From positions 1,054,001-1,118,000 of the forward strand of contig NZ_SJKB01000001.1 in NCBI RefSeq assembly GCF_004331465.1: 64,000 nucleotides of DNA, written 5' to 3'. This DNA is from Kribbella pittospori (lineage in GTDB: Bacteria > Actinomycetota > Actinomycetes > Propionibacteriales > Kribbellaceae). The first letter of the stretch is position 1, and every line of letters starts with the position of its first letter. Made by a program: the position numbers and the translations under genes. Shown piece by piece: positions 17,139 through 25,637 of this stretch. Below the pieces are notes generated by a model. The model did no database searches, was not told the DNA's origin, and saw only the letters and a list, made by a program, of their open reading frames with translations.

Positions 17139-17936
17139 TCACGGCCGTACCCAGACCGTCCAGCGTTCGAGGCGGAGGTAGCCGAGGCGCTGGTACACGG
17201 GCTGGCCGTTGTCGGACGCGATCAGTACGGCGGGCTGGTCGTGGTGCTTGGTCGCGGCCCAGGTGATGCCCGCACCGGCGCCACGACCGCGGGCAGCCGG
17301 CATCACCGCGACGTTCTCGACGATCGTGACACCCGCGGCACTGTGCGCCGTCGACGTCGCGAGCGGTACCTCGCCGTCATACCCGACCCAGACCGTGGAT
17401 CCCTCGAGGAACGACGCGTCGTACATGCACCCGGCCCGGACCGGTTGCAGCTCGGGGAGCGGGTAGCCCTCGATCAGCACGCGCTCGGCTTCGGCGAGTC
17501 CGGCGGCGTCGGTGACCTGGCGGATGTCGACGTCCGTGGTCGGCGGGATGATCTCGGTCATCGGGAGGTGGACCATCAGCGGCGGGTGGCCGGCGAGGGC
17601 GAGGCCGTGCTCGCGCAGGTCGCGGGTGGGCCACGGGCTGACGAACAGGTACGGCACGTTGTTCGGCAGCTCCCGGGCCGCCTCGAGGATCACCTCGGCC
17701 GGATCGACCGGCTGCTTCTGGATGACCCAGTTCGTCATCGGGCCGCTGTCGCCGAGGACGCTGCCGGCCCAGCTGTCGCCGTCGTACCAGGGCTTGCCCG
17801 CTCGCCGAGCGGCGTCGGTCGCCCACGAAGCGTGCGCGAGCACAGCCTGCCGGACGAGCGAGTCGGCGGGAGCGAGGTCCGGCTCCCAGCCGGTGGCGAG
17901 CGCTTCGCCTTCGGGCGGCAGGATCGAGGACGCCAT
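17139..17936 (-). CDS. GNAT-fold acetyltransferase-like protein
   Basis: Predicted N-acetyltransferase of 265 aa. The C-terminal half holds a GNAT core: AAGVTIVENVAVMPAARGRGAGAGITWAAT, where ARGRGAGA is the acetyl-CoA loop, then AVLIASDNGQPVYQRLGYLRLERW for motif B. The N-terminal half (MASSILPPEGEALATGWEPD...) is not recognised. I set the start at the CAT-complement at 17936, removing a 13-residue basic lead-in (an ATG at 17975 is also in frame). It is 25 bases upstream of the YCII gene in the same direction and may be in its operon. Substrate unknown. Confidence 0.75.
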   Translation of the reverse strand: MASSILPPEGEALATGWEPDLAPADSLVRQAVLAHASWATDAARRAGKPWYDGDSWAGSVLGDSGPMTNWVIQKQPVDPAEVILEAARELPNNVPYLFVSPWPTRDLREHGLALAGHPPLMVHLPMTEIIPPTTDVDIRQVTDAAGLAEAERVLIEGYPLPELQPVRAGCMYDASFLEGSTVWVGYDGEVPLATSTAHSAAGVTIVENVAVMPAARGRGAGAGITWAATKHHDQPAVLIASDNGQPVYQRLGYLRLERWTVWVRP

Positions 17937-18054
17937 CCGCCTACTCTGGCACCGCCGCAGTGGTTTGTCTCTCACTCCCCGCGGTAAGGGTTGAGCGGCA
18001 CAACGCCCTTACCTGATCATCGGTCCGTGAAGCTCTTCCGCCCGCGGTGGCGCC

Positions 18055-18831
18055 GTGCCTGACGTTTCGTTGTGGACCCTGGTCTTCCTGGTGATCGCCG
18101 CCTTCTCGGCCGGCTGGATCGACGCGGTGGTCGGGGGCGGTGGACTGCTGCAACTGCCCGCGATGCTGCTCGGCCTGCCGAACGCGTCACCCGCGCAGAT
18201 CCTGTCGACCAACAAGATCTCGTCGTTGTGCGGTACGGCGACCAGCGCGGTGACGTTCGGCGTGAAGGTGCGGCCCGATCGCCGGACCGTCTTGCCGCTC
18301 GCCGTCCTCGCCGGTCTGGGCTCGGCGGCCGGAGCGTTGGTCGCGACGAAGATCCCGATGTCCTGGTTCAAGCCGATCGTGCTGGTGCTGCTGGTCGGCG
18401 TCGCCGTCTACACCGCGATGAAGCCGTCACTCGGAGCGCGTACGGCGTTGCGCTTCGACGGCCGCGACCACTACCTCGCGGCGAGCGGCGTCGGCGTACT
18501 GATCGGCTTCTACGACGGCGCGGTCGGGCCGGGCACCGGATCGTTCCTGATCTTCGCGCTGGTCGGCTTCCTCGGCTACAACTTCCTCCAGGCCAGCGCC
18601 AAGGCCAAGATCGCGAACGTCGCCACGAACCTCGGCGCGATCATCATCTTCGCGCTGCACGGCGCACCGCTGTGGCAACTCGGCCTGATCATGGGCGCCG
18701 CGAACATGCTCGGCGGTCTCCTCGGCGCCCGCACCGCGGTCGCCCGCGGCAGTCGCTTCGTCCGCGTGATCTTCCTGGTCGTCGTCGCAGCCCTGATCCT
18801 GCGCCTGACGTACGACGTCTTCCTCGGCTGA
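18055..18831 (+). CDS. TSUP-family (TauE/SafE) membrane permease
   Basis: Eight-segment membrane protein of 258 aa in the TauE/SafE family, which moves sulfite, sulfonates or related organic anions. The repeated half motifs are AGWIDAVVGGGGLLQLPAML near the N terminus and GFYDGAVGPGTGSFLIFALVGFLG in the second half, both diagnostic. The GTG start at 18055 yields MPDVSLWTLVFLVIAAFSAG. Stand-alone, divergent from the GNAT gene and convergent with the GAF gene. Ligand cannot be told. Confidence 0.9.
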   Translation: MPDVSLWTLVFLVIAAFSAGWIDAVVGGGGLLQLPAMLLGLPNASPAQILSTNKISSLCGTATSAVTFGVKVRPDRRTVLPLAVLAGLGSAAGALVATKIPMSWFKPIVLVLLVGVAVYTAMKPSLGARTALRFDGRDHYLAASGVGVLIGFYDGAVGPGTGSFLIFALVGFLGYNFLQASAKAKIANVATNLGAIIIFALHGAPLWQLGLIMGAANMLGGLLGARTAVARGSRFVRVIFLVVVAALILRLTYDVFLG

Positions 18832-18839
18832 CGACAGCG

Positions 18840-19328
18840 TCAGTGCTTGCTGAACGTCGGCGCCCAGGGAGCGTCGTCCAAGCCGATGCGATGGATCGCC
18901 TTCGCGGCGTGATCGGCCAGGGTCTGCAGGCCGTCGATCTGCTCCGGCGAGGCGTGATAGCGCCGCGACCAGTAGGCGCCAATCGCCGCCACCGGAGTGG
19001 GGGAGCCGACCGGGACCATCACGAGGCTGCGGACGAAGGTCGGGGTGTACGCCTCCAGCGGGATGCGTTCGTCGACGGCGATGTCGGGAACGACCGCGAT
19101 CTCGTCGTGCAGCATCGCCCAGCCGCTGACGCAGGAAGTGATCGGGAAGCGCTGGCCCTTCCACAGCGGCGCGATCGCGTCCTCGTCGGCGTAGAAGCAC
19201 CGGTCGTGCTCGCGCAGTACGAAGGTCGCACCCTGGGAGCCGCTGCGTCGCCGGGCCTCGAGCCGGACCACATCCCCGACCTCGACGAGAGTCTCGGCCG
19301 CGTCGAGATCGGCCATCGGATCCGTCAT
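18840..19328 (-). CDS. GAF-domain protein
   Basis: A 162-aa protein that is essentially one GAF domain: RCFYADEDAIAPLWKGQRFPITSCVSGWAMLHDEIAVVPDIAVDERIP, then RSLVMVPVGSPTPVAAIGAYW. This arrangement resembles GAF sensors in two-component systems, but no kinase, HTH or EAL domain is attached. I use the ATG at 19328 (MTDPMADLD); an upstream reading would produce an arginine-rich sequence antisense to the methyltransferase gene. It is divergent from the methyltransferase across 65 bases. Possibly senses a small ligand or redox state. Confidence 0.82.
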   Translation of the reverse strand: MTDPMADLDAAETLVEVGDVVRLEARRRSGSQGATFVLREHDRCFYADEDAIAPLWKGQRFPITSCVSGWAMLHDEIAVVPDIAVDERIPLEAYTPTFVRSLVMVPVGSPTPVAAIGAYWSRRYHASPEQIDGLQTLADHAAKAIHRIGLDDAPWAPTFSKH

Positions 19329-19381
19329 GGCCTCATTGTGCGACGCCGCCGCTGTCCCGCACCAGCGATCCCCGCAAGGCA

Positions 19382-19393
19382 TAGGGTCGAACC
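19382..19393 (+). promoter_or_regulatory. Leaderless -10 element of the methyltransferase gene
   Basis: TAGGGT (19382-19387) is six bases before the ATG at 19394. The same hexamer and spacing precede hisA and the P450 gene. Confidence 0.45.
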
Positions 19394-20161
19394 ATGGTGG
19401 ACTACGACGGTCGTTTGAGCAGCGTGTACACCGCCGGGCGCGGGATGTCACCAAGCGAGGTGCAGCGGTGGACCGCCGCCATCGCGGCGTACATGCCGGA
19501 GGAGCGGCCGCTGACATTCCTCGACCTGGGTAGCGGGACCGGCCGGCTCTCTCCAGGACTTGCCGACGTGTTCCATGGACCCGTGTACGGCGTGGAGCCG
19601 TCGGACCGAATGCGGGAGATCGCCACGGAGACGGCCGCCCACCCGGCCATCACCTACCTCAAGGGCGGCGCGGAGGACATTCCGTTGCCTGAGGCATCGG
19701 TTGACGGGGTGCTGATGTTCCTGTCCTTCCACCACTACCGCGACCAGCAGAAGGCGCTCACCGAGGTCCACCGCGTACTCAAGCCCGGGGGAGTGGCGTT
19801 CCTGCGCAGCCAGTTCTCCGACCAGATGCCGGATCTGTTCTGGTACGACTACTTCCCGTCCGCCCGCGAGGTCGACGCCGCGATGTACCGGTCCGTCGCC
19901 GAGGCCGCGACCATGGCCCGCGCCGCCGGGCTGCTCGCCGCCGACGACCCGGTCTGGGTCAGCACCGAGAACCCTCGTACCCTCCGGGAGAGCTACGAGC
20001 GCGTGAGTCTGCGGGCGTTGTCGACGTTCGAGCATCTGCCGCAGGAGGAGCTCGATCCCGGTTTCGAACGCTTCGCAGCCGACGCGGAGCGCGATCCGGA
20101 CCGGCTGATGCCGGTCTATCCGGCCGCGATGCTCGTGCTCAGGCGTCCCACCACACCTTGA
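19394..20161 (+). CDS. Class I SAM-dependent methyltransferase
   Basis: Methyltransferase of 255 aa in the Methyltransf_11/UbiE-like group. Motif I is LTFLDLGSGTGRLSPGLAD, the acidic loop after strand 2 is VYGVEPSDRMREIA, and motif post-I/II are YLKGGAEDIPLPEASVDGVLMFLSFHHYRD with EVHRVLKPGGVAFLRS. Cytosolic. The start is fixed by the leaderless -10. Its 3' end overlaps the convergent P450 gene by 23 bases. Substrate not recognisable; arsenite or small-molecule methylation are both possible in this group. Confidence 0.9.
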   Translation: MVDYDGRLSSVYTAGRGMSPSEVQRWTAAIAAYMPEERPLTFLDLGSGTGRLSPGLADVFHGPVYGVEPSDRMREIATETAAHPAITYLKGGAEDIPLPEASVDGVLMFLSFHHYRDQQKALTEVHRVLKPGGVAFLRSQFSDQMPDLFWYDYFPSAREVDAAMYRSVAEAATMARAAGLLAADDPVWVSTENPRTLRESYERVSLRALSTFEHLPQEELDPGFERFAADAERDPDRLMPVYPAAMLVLRRPTTP

Positions 20162-21254
20162 CGGCCGACGGCTTGCGGAAGACCAGACCGCGCGGCGGTG
20201 GCGATGACGGATCGAGGCGCAGGCCGGGCAGCCGCAGCAGCGCGTCGAGTGCTGTGAGCGCCTCGAGCCGGGTCAGGTGCATGCCCAAGCAGATGTGTGG
20301 GCCGCTGGCGAAGGCCAGATGGCGACGGGCGTTGGGACGGCGTACGTCGAACTCGTCGGGCGACGGGAACACGGCAGGATCGCGGCCCGCGCCGGCCAGC
20401 GACACCGTGACCAGGTCGCCTCGGCGAATCGGTGCGCCGGCCAGAGTGACGTCGCGGGTGGCGTAGCGGTCGACCACGGCGGCGGCTGGTTCGAGGCGGA
20501 GTGACTCCTCCATCGCGTTGGGCAGGAGCGACGGGTCGGCGCGGACGAGGGCGAGTTGGTCGGGGTGGGTCAGCAGATGCCACAGCGCGTTGGTGATCAT
20601 GCCTTCGGTGGTCTCGATCCCGCCGAACATCAGGACCGCCGCATTCGCGACCACGTCGTCCACGCCGATCCCGGCGCGGGCCGCGGCCGCGATCAGGGAG
20701 TCGGTCGACTCGATGCCTGAGGCAACGTGTGCGTGCAGCAGCGCGAATGCCTCGGCACCCTCCGGAGTCACCTGGCGTCCGGCCGAGACGCCCGTGACCG
20801 AGTCGGAGATCGCGGCGTACCAGTCCAGCACCGTCGAGGCCGAGGCAGGCGGCAGGCCGAGCGAGTAGGCCACCACCGCTACTGACAACGGGCCGGCCAC
20901 GGTACGGCGCAGATCCGCAGACGGCGGCTCGAGAACCCCGACCAACTCGTCCACGGTCTGCTGGACGACGTCGGTGAACCGCCGTCGGGTCTCCGCGAGC
21001 CCGAACGGTGACTCGAACGGATCCCGATGTGCCTTGTGGGCCGCACCATCCAGGGACAGCATCGATGGCCCCACCACCTGGGCGGTCGAGAACCGTGGAT
21101 CGTCCACGGTGAACGTGTCCGGATCGCGCATCACCGCCATCGCCAGGTCGCGGCTCGCGACTACCCAACTGTCGAGAGCATCGACCCATCCCACCGGCCG
21201 CAGCGCCGCCAGGGCCGGATGTGGATCGGTTTCGAGCTCCTCCAGCGTGACCAT
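20139..21254 (-). CDS. Cytochrome P450
   Basis: Haem monooxygenase of 371 aa, a little short for bacterial P450s (about 400) owing to a trimmed N terminus. The haem loop FASGPHICLG puts the axial Cys at residue 322; the I-helix oxygen motif is MFGGIETTEG, and the K-helix ExxR lies in EESLRLEP. FRRP-type residues appear as VRRPNARRHLAF. It needs external ferredoxin and reductase, and none is encoded nearby. The ATG at 21254 follows a leaderless -10 (TAGGGT). Convergent with the methyltransferase; divergent from hisA. Likely specialised or xenobiotic metabolism. Confidence 0.93.
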   Translation of the reverse strand: MVTLEELETDPHPALAALRPVGWVDALDSWVVASRDLAMAVMRDPDTFTVDDPRFSTAQVVGPSMLSLDGAAHKAHRDPFESPFGLAETRRRFTDVVQQTVDELVGVLEPPSADLRRTVAGPLSVAVVAYSLGLPPASASTVLDWYAAISDSVTGVSAGRQVTPEGAEAFALLHAHVASGIESTDSLIAAAARAGIGVDDVVANAAVLMFGGIETTEGMITNALWHLLTHPDQLALVRADPSLLPNAMEESLRLEPAAAVVDRYATRDVTLAGAPIRRGDLVTVSLAGAGRDPAVFPSPDEFDVRRPNARRHLAFASGPHICLGMHLTRLEALTALDALLRLPGLRLDPSSPPPRGLVFRKPSAVKVWWDA

Positions 21255-21260
21255 TCAGCC

Positions 21261-21294
21261 ACCCTAGATCGATGAAACCAGTAGGTAGACTGGT
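21261..21294 (-). promoter_or_regulatory. P450 promoter with upstream dyad
   Basis: On the minus strand TAGGGT (21266-21261) lies six bases before the P450 ATG. Upstream, ACCAGT (21277-21282) and ACTGGT (21289-21294) form a perfect inverted repeat with a 6-base centre, in the -35 position, a candidate repressor site. Confidence 0.45.
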
Positions 21295-21364
21295 ATTGCT
21301 GCGACAGATCGAAATCAAACGACTCAGCGGGGCAGCGGGTTACGAAACTCGAACTAACGCCATC

Positions 21365-21376
21365 TAGGGTGTGGCC
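21365..21376 (+). promoter_or_regulatory. Leaderless -10 element of hisA
   Basis: TAGGGT (21365-21370) is followed by six bases and then the ATG at 21377. This supports the ATG over the GTG at 21371. Confidence 0.5.
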
Positions 21377-22114
21377 ATGTCTGAGAACCTGGTGCTGCTG
21401 CCTGCCGTGGATGTGGCAGACGGTCAGGCTGTCCGGCTGGTGCAGGGAGAGGCCGGAAGTGAGACCTCGTACGGCGATCCGCTGGCCGCCGCGATGGCCT
21501 GGCAGGACGCCGGAGCGGAGTGGATCCACCTCGTCGACCTGGACGCCGCGTTCGGCCGGGGCAGCAACCGCGAACTGCTCGCCGACGTGACCGGCAAGCT
21601 CGATGTTCAGGTCGAGCTGTCCGGCGGGATCCGGGACGACGACTCGCTCGAGGCCGCGCTGGCGACCGGCGCTCGCCGCGTCAACATCGGCACCGCAGCG
21701 CTCGAGAACCCGGAGTGGTGCGACCGGATCATCCAGCAGTACGGCGACCGCGTCGCGATCGGCCTCGACGTCCGCGGCCGGACCCTGGCGGCCCGCGGCT
21801 GGACCAAAGAAGGCGGCGACCTGTACGAGGTGCTCGAGCGGCTGGAAGCGGCCGGCTGCGAGCGCTACGTGGTCACCGACGTCACCAAGGACGGCATGCT
21901 CCAGGGGCCGAACCTGGACCTGTACCGCGACCTGTGCGCACGCACCGCCAAGCCGATCATCGCCTCCGGCGGCGTCTCCAGCCTCGACGACCTGAAGGCG
22001 CTGAGCACCCTGGTCGCCGACGGCGTCGAGGGCGTGATCGTGGGCAAGGCCCTGTACGCCGGTGCGTTCACCCTGACCGAGGCACTCGAACTCACGCGTG
22101 GAGGCGACCAGTGA
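21377..22114 (+). CDS. hisA: Phosphoribosyl isomerase A (HisA; probably bifunctional HisA/TrpF, PriA)
   Basis: TIM-barrel isomerase of the histidine pathway (ProFAR to PRFAR). The 245-aa protein shows the barrel repeats: [15 protein letters not shown] with the first catalytic Asp, [15 protein letters not shown], the [15 protein letters not shown] strand with the second Asp, and [13 protein letters not shown]. In actinobacteria lacking trpF the enzyme (PriA) also isomerises phosphoribosylanthranilate, and no trpF is seen with the trp genes at 56-62 kb, so dual function is likely. Start set by the leaderless promoter. The stop overlaps the next GTG, coupling it to the acyl-reductase fusion. Confidence 0.93.
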   Translation: MSENLVLLPAVDVADGQAVRLVQGEAGSETSYGDPLAAAMAWQDAGAEWIHLVDLDAAFGRGSNRELLADVTGKLDVQVELSGGIRDDDSLEAALATGARRVNIGTAALENPEWCDRIIQQYGDRVAIGLDVRGRTLAARGWTKEGGDLYEVLERLEAAGCERYVVTDVTKDGMLQGPNLDLYRDLCARTAKPIIASGGVSSLDDLKALSTLVADGVEGVIVGKALYAGAFTLTEALELTRGGDQ

Positions 22115-24402
22115 GTCTGGCCGACAAGCTCAAGGACAAGAAGGTCCTGGTCACCGGCGTCACCGGATTCGTCGGTGAGGCGCTGCTGCACCGGATCATC
22201 GGCGACCTGCCCGGGACCACCGTGGTCGCGATCATCCGCCCGAAGGGGTCGCTCAACGGCACCGACCGGATGGCGCAACTGCTGAAGAAGGACATCTTCA
22301 AGCCGTTCTACGGCGAGGGCACCGAGTACGCCGACGCCGAGTCGCTGAGCAGTGCCCGGATCCAGGTGATCGACGGCGACCTGTCCGACGTACCGGAACT
22401 GCCGAAGGATCTCGACATCGTCGTGCACTGCGCCGGCGACGTCAGCTTCGACCCGCCGATCCACGAGGCGTTCACGACCAACGTGCTCGGCACCAAGAGC
22501 CTGCTCGAGCGGATCGTCGAAACCGGACGGCCGGTCCACTACGTCCACATCTCCACCGCCTACACTGCCGGCCGCCGCCGGGGTGCGATCCCCGAGGCGT
22601 CGGTCGAGCACAGCGTCGACTGGCGGGCCGAGGCCGAGGCCGGGATGGCGATGAAGTCCCGGATCGAGGAGCAGTCCCGGTCCGCGCCGATGCTGGCGAA
22701 GTTCCGCAAGGACGCCGAGAAGCTGCACCGCCGGGCCGGCCACCTGACCGCCGCGGCCGACACCGAGCGGCGCCGGACCGAGTGGGTCGCGAAGAAGCTG
22801 GTCGAGACCGGCACCGAGCGCGCCCGCAGCCTTGGCTGGACCGACTGCTACACGTTCACCAAGGCCCTCGGTGAGCGCGTGGTCGAGGAGTTCTCGAGCA
22901 AGCTGCCGACCTCGATCGTCCGGCCGGCCATCATCGAGTCCGCGGTGCAGAGCCCGCACCCGGGCTGGATCGAGGGCTTCAAGATGGCCGAGCCGCTGAT
23001 CCTGGCCTACGGCCGCGGTGAGCTGCCGGAGTTCCCGGCCAGCCCTGACTCCGTCGTCGAGATCATCCCGGTCGACCACGTCGTCGGCGCGATCTGCGCG
23101 GTGATGGCGACCGAGCCCGAGCTGAGCAAGCCGGAGTACTACCACGTCAGCTCCGGCGCCCGGAACCCGCTGACCTTCGAGCAGTTGTACGCCGGCGTCC
23201 GGGCGTACTTCTCCAAGCACCCGTTCGACCTCGGTGAGCGTGGCGCGGTCCGGCTGCCGGTCTGGAAGTTCCCCGGCGGCGACTCGGTCGAGAGCATGCT
23301 GCGGTACGGCGAGAAGGCCCACAAGATCGCCGACAAGATCATCACGACCGTGCCGCGGAGCGAACGGGTCCGCAAGTACGCGCGCGAGCTGGACGTGCAG
23401 AAGCGCCGGCTCGACTTTCTCCGCCGTTACATGGATCTGTACTCCGAGTACGCACAGGCCGAGCTGCAGTTCATCGACGACAACGTGCTGGCCCTGCACA
23501 ATGCGCTCGAGGGTGACGACCGGGAGAAGTTCTGGTGCGACACCTCGATCGTGGACTGGCAGTACTACCTGCAGGAGCTGCACTGCCCGAGCGTCACCGA
23601 GTCGATGCGCCGGCTGGACGTCGTTCGGAAGAAGCGGAACAAGGCGCTGCTGGAGTCGGCCGGCGTACTGAAGAAGGTCGAGCCTTCGCAGGACACCGAG
23701 GTGATCGCCGCGTTCGACATGGACGGCACACTGCTGTCGTCGAACGTGATCGAGACCTACCTGTGGATGCGGCTGCCCGAGCTGGACAGCCACCAGCGGG
23801 TCGGTGAGATCGGCCAGATGCTGCGCCGGCTGCCGAAGCTGATCTCGGCCGAGCGCAAGGACCGCGGCACGTTCCTCCGCACGATCTACCGCCGCTACGA
23901 GGGCGCGGACCTTGAGGAACTGAACCGGATCGTCGACGAGGTCCTCGCCGAGCACGTGCTCGAGCGGCTGAGCGGAGCCGCGGTACGGCGGATCCGCGAG
24001 CACCGCGCGGCCGGGCACAAAACGATCCTGATCACCGGCGCGGTCCGGCCGCTGACCCGGCCGCTGGCGCCGCTGTTCGACGAGATCGTCGCCGCCGAAC
24101 TGGCCGTCGACGACCGCGGCCGCTGCACCGGCTTCCTCTCCGGGCCGCCGCTGGTCGGCGAGTCCCGGGCGGCGTGGCTCAAGCACCGCGCCCGCGGTAC
24201 GAATATCGACCTGTCCAAGTCCTACGCCTACGCCGACAGCCACTCGGACCTGCCGATGCTGTCGGTCGTCGGCAATCCGGTCGCGGTTTCGCCGGACGTG
24301 TCGCTGTTCCGGGCTGCCCGGGCCGCGCGCTGGCAGATCGTCGACTGGAAGACCCCGTCCACTTCGTCCCGGTTGGAGCTGCCAGGGGTGAACGCCCGAT
24401 GA
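22111..24402 (+). CDS. Fatty acyl reductase-like SDR fused to a HAD-IB phosphatase
   Basis: A 763-aa two-enzyme fusion. Residues 10-345 form an NAD-binding extended SDR of the fatty-acyl-CoA-reductase (Male sterility) type: TGVTGFVGE (15-23) and catalytic Y247/K251 in YTFTK. Residues 390-495 resemble the FAR C-terminal domain ([17 protein letters not shown]). A HAD-IB phosphatase follows from about 530, with nucleophile D536 and D538 in FDMDGT and a closing DSHSDLPML. The family logic is reduction of an acyl-CoA/acyl thioester to aldehyde or alcohol, plus dephosphorylation of a lipid or sugar phosphate; the actual substrate is unknown. It overlaps hisA (GTGA) and the dehydrogenase gene (ATGA). 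Confidence 0.85.
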   Translation: MSLADKLKDKKVLVTGVTGFVGEALLHRIIGDLPGTTVVAIIRPKGSLNGTDRMAQLLKKDIFKPFYGEGTEYADAESLSSARIQVIDGDLSDVPELPKDLDIVVHCAGDVSFDPPIHEAFTTNVLGTKSLLERIVETGRPVHYVHISTAYTAGRRRGAIPEASVEHSVDWRAEAEAGMAMKSRIEEQSRSAPMLAKFRKDAEKLHRRAGHLTAAADTERRRTEWVAKKLVETGTERARSLGWTDCYTFTKALGERVVEEFSSKLPTSIVRPAIIESAVQSPHPGWIEGFKMAEPLILAYGRGELPEFPASPDSVVEIIPVDHVVGAICAVMATEPELSKPEYYHVSSGARNPLTFEQLYAGVRAYFSKHPFDLGERGAVRLPVWKFPGGDSVESMLRYGEKAHKIADKIITTVPRSERVRKYARELDVQKRRLDFLRRYMDLYSEYAQAELQFIDDNVLALHNALEGDDREKFWCDTSIVDWQYYLQELHCPSVTESMRRLDVVRKKRNKALLESAGVLKKVEPSQDTEVIAAFDMDGTLLSSNVIETYLWMRLPELDSHQRVGEIGQMLRRLPKLISAERKDRGTFLRTIYRRYEGADLEELNRIVDEVLAEHVLERLSGAAVRRIREHRAAGHKTILITGAVRPLTRPLAPLFDEIVAAELAVDDRGRCTGFLSGPPLVGESRAAWLKHRARGTNIDLSKSYAYADSHSDLPMLSVVGNPVAVSPDVSLFRAARAARWQIVDWKTPSTSSRLELPGVNAR

Positions 24403-25595
24403 TGCTCGCACTCGAGATGTACCGGTCGCCGGCCAAGTACCTGGCGGCCAAGGCGGTCGGCGGCCGCATTCCCGGCATCCTGACCGGTCCGGCCGCGCCG
24501 CTGCGTCTCGTCACCATCAACGAGCCGAAGGCCGAGCGGGAGGGCTGGGCGCGGATCCGCCCGATCCTGTCCGGCATCTGCGGCTCCGACCTCGGCATGG
24601 TGACCGGATCCACCAAGCTGTACTTCTCCGCCATGGTGTCGATGCCGTTCGTCCCCGGTCACGAGATCGTCGGCGAACTGCTCGACGACTGCGAGGACCT
24701 GCCGAAGGGCACCCGGGTGGTGATGGACAGCGTCCTGACCTGCGCGGCTCGCGGTGTCGAGCCCTGCCAGGGCTGCGCTTCCGGTAACACCAACCGGTGC
24801 GACCGGATCACCGTCGGTCACGTGGCGCCTGGTCTGCAGACCGGGTTCTGCCAGGACACCGGCGGTGGCTGGGGCAACGTGATGATCGCGCACCGCAGCC
24901 AGCTGTACGCCGTACCCGAGGCACTCACCAACGAGCGCGCAGTGCTGGTCGAGCCGCTCGCCTGCGCCGTGCACACGGCACTGAGGTCCAAGGTTGAGCC
25001 CGGCCAGTCGGTCTTGGTGAGTGGCGCAGGTGCGGTCGGCCTGTTCGCGACCCTCGCCCTCCGCGAGCTGACCCAGGCCGGCCGGATCACGGTCGTCGCG
25101 AAGCACGCCAAGCAGCGTGAGCTGGCCCGGGCGTTCGGCGCCAGCGACGTGGTCGCTCCCGACGAGGTCTTCCGCGGCGTACGGCGCTCGACCGGTGCGT
25201 TCCGGTTGAAGCCGGAGATGGCCAAGGAGTTCCTGCTCGGCGGTGTCGACATCGCCGTGGACGCCGTCGGTAGCAAGGACTCGATCGACACCGTGCTCCG
25301 GGTGACCAAGGCCGGCGGCCGGGTGGTGCTGTCCGGCATGCCGTCGACCGGCGCGGACCTGTCGCCGGTGTGGTTCCGCGAGCTGGAGCTGGCCGGCACC
25401 TACGCGTCCGCGCGGGAGGAGCCGAACGGCCAGCCCGCGTTCGAGACCGCGCTGGAGCTGGCCGCCAAGGCTCCGCTCGACGGCGTGGTCGGCGCGCGGT
25501 ACCCGCTCTACCGCTGGCGCGAGGCGATCGACCACGCGCATTCGGCCGGCCGACTCGGCACGGTCAAGGTTGCTTTCGATGTGAGGGCCTCATGA
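24399..25595 (+). CDS. Zinc-dependent medium-chain alcohol dehydrogenase
   Basis: MDR-family dehydrogenase of 398 aa. Catalytic zinc ligands are C61 (GICGSD) and H88-E89 (PGHE); the structural zinc lobe has four cysteines within the TCAARGVEPCQGC...C stretch (about 118-140). The Rossmann motif is VSGAGAVGLFATLAL. The substrate loop and the long N terminus ([22 protein letters not shown]) are unlike housekeeping ADHs. Start ATG overlaps the stop of the SDR-HAD fusion. Sitting behind a fatty-acyl reductase, it may interconvert a fatty alcohol, aldehyde or hydroxy-acyl intermediate; this is inference from context. Confidence 0.88.
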   Translation: MMLALEMYRSPAKYLAAKAVGGRIPGILTGPAAPLRLVTINEPKAEREGWARIRPILSGICGSDLGMVTGSTKLYFSAMVSMPFVPGHEIVGELLDDCEDLPKGTRVVMDSVLTCAARGVEPCQGCASGNTNRCDRITVGHVAPGLQTGFCQDTGGGWGNVMIAHRSQLYAVPEALTNERAVLVEPLACAVHTALRSKVEPGQSVLVSGAGAVGLFATLALRELTQAGRITVVAKHAKQRELARAFGASDVVAPDEVFRGVRRSTGAFRLKPEMAKEFLLGGVDIAVDAVGSKDSIDTVLRVTKAGGRVVLSGMPSTGADLSPVWFRELELAGTYASAREEPNGQPAFETALELAAKAPLDGVVGARYPLYRWREAIDHAHSAGRLGTVKVAFDVRAS

Positions 25596-25637
25596 GGGCC
25601 GTGACAGCGCTGCACGACGTACGAGAGAGGTTCTGAC

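Noticed and set aside
21520..22110. N-terminal extension of the SDR-HAD fusion into hisA
   Set aside because: This part is Arg/Gly-rich antiframe sequence of hisA; the GTG at 22111 begins a normal Rossmann N terminus.
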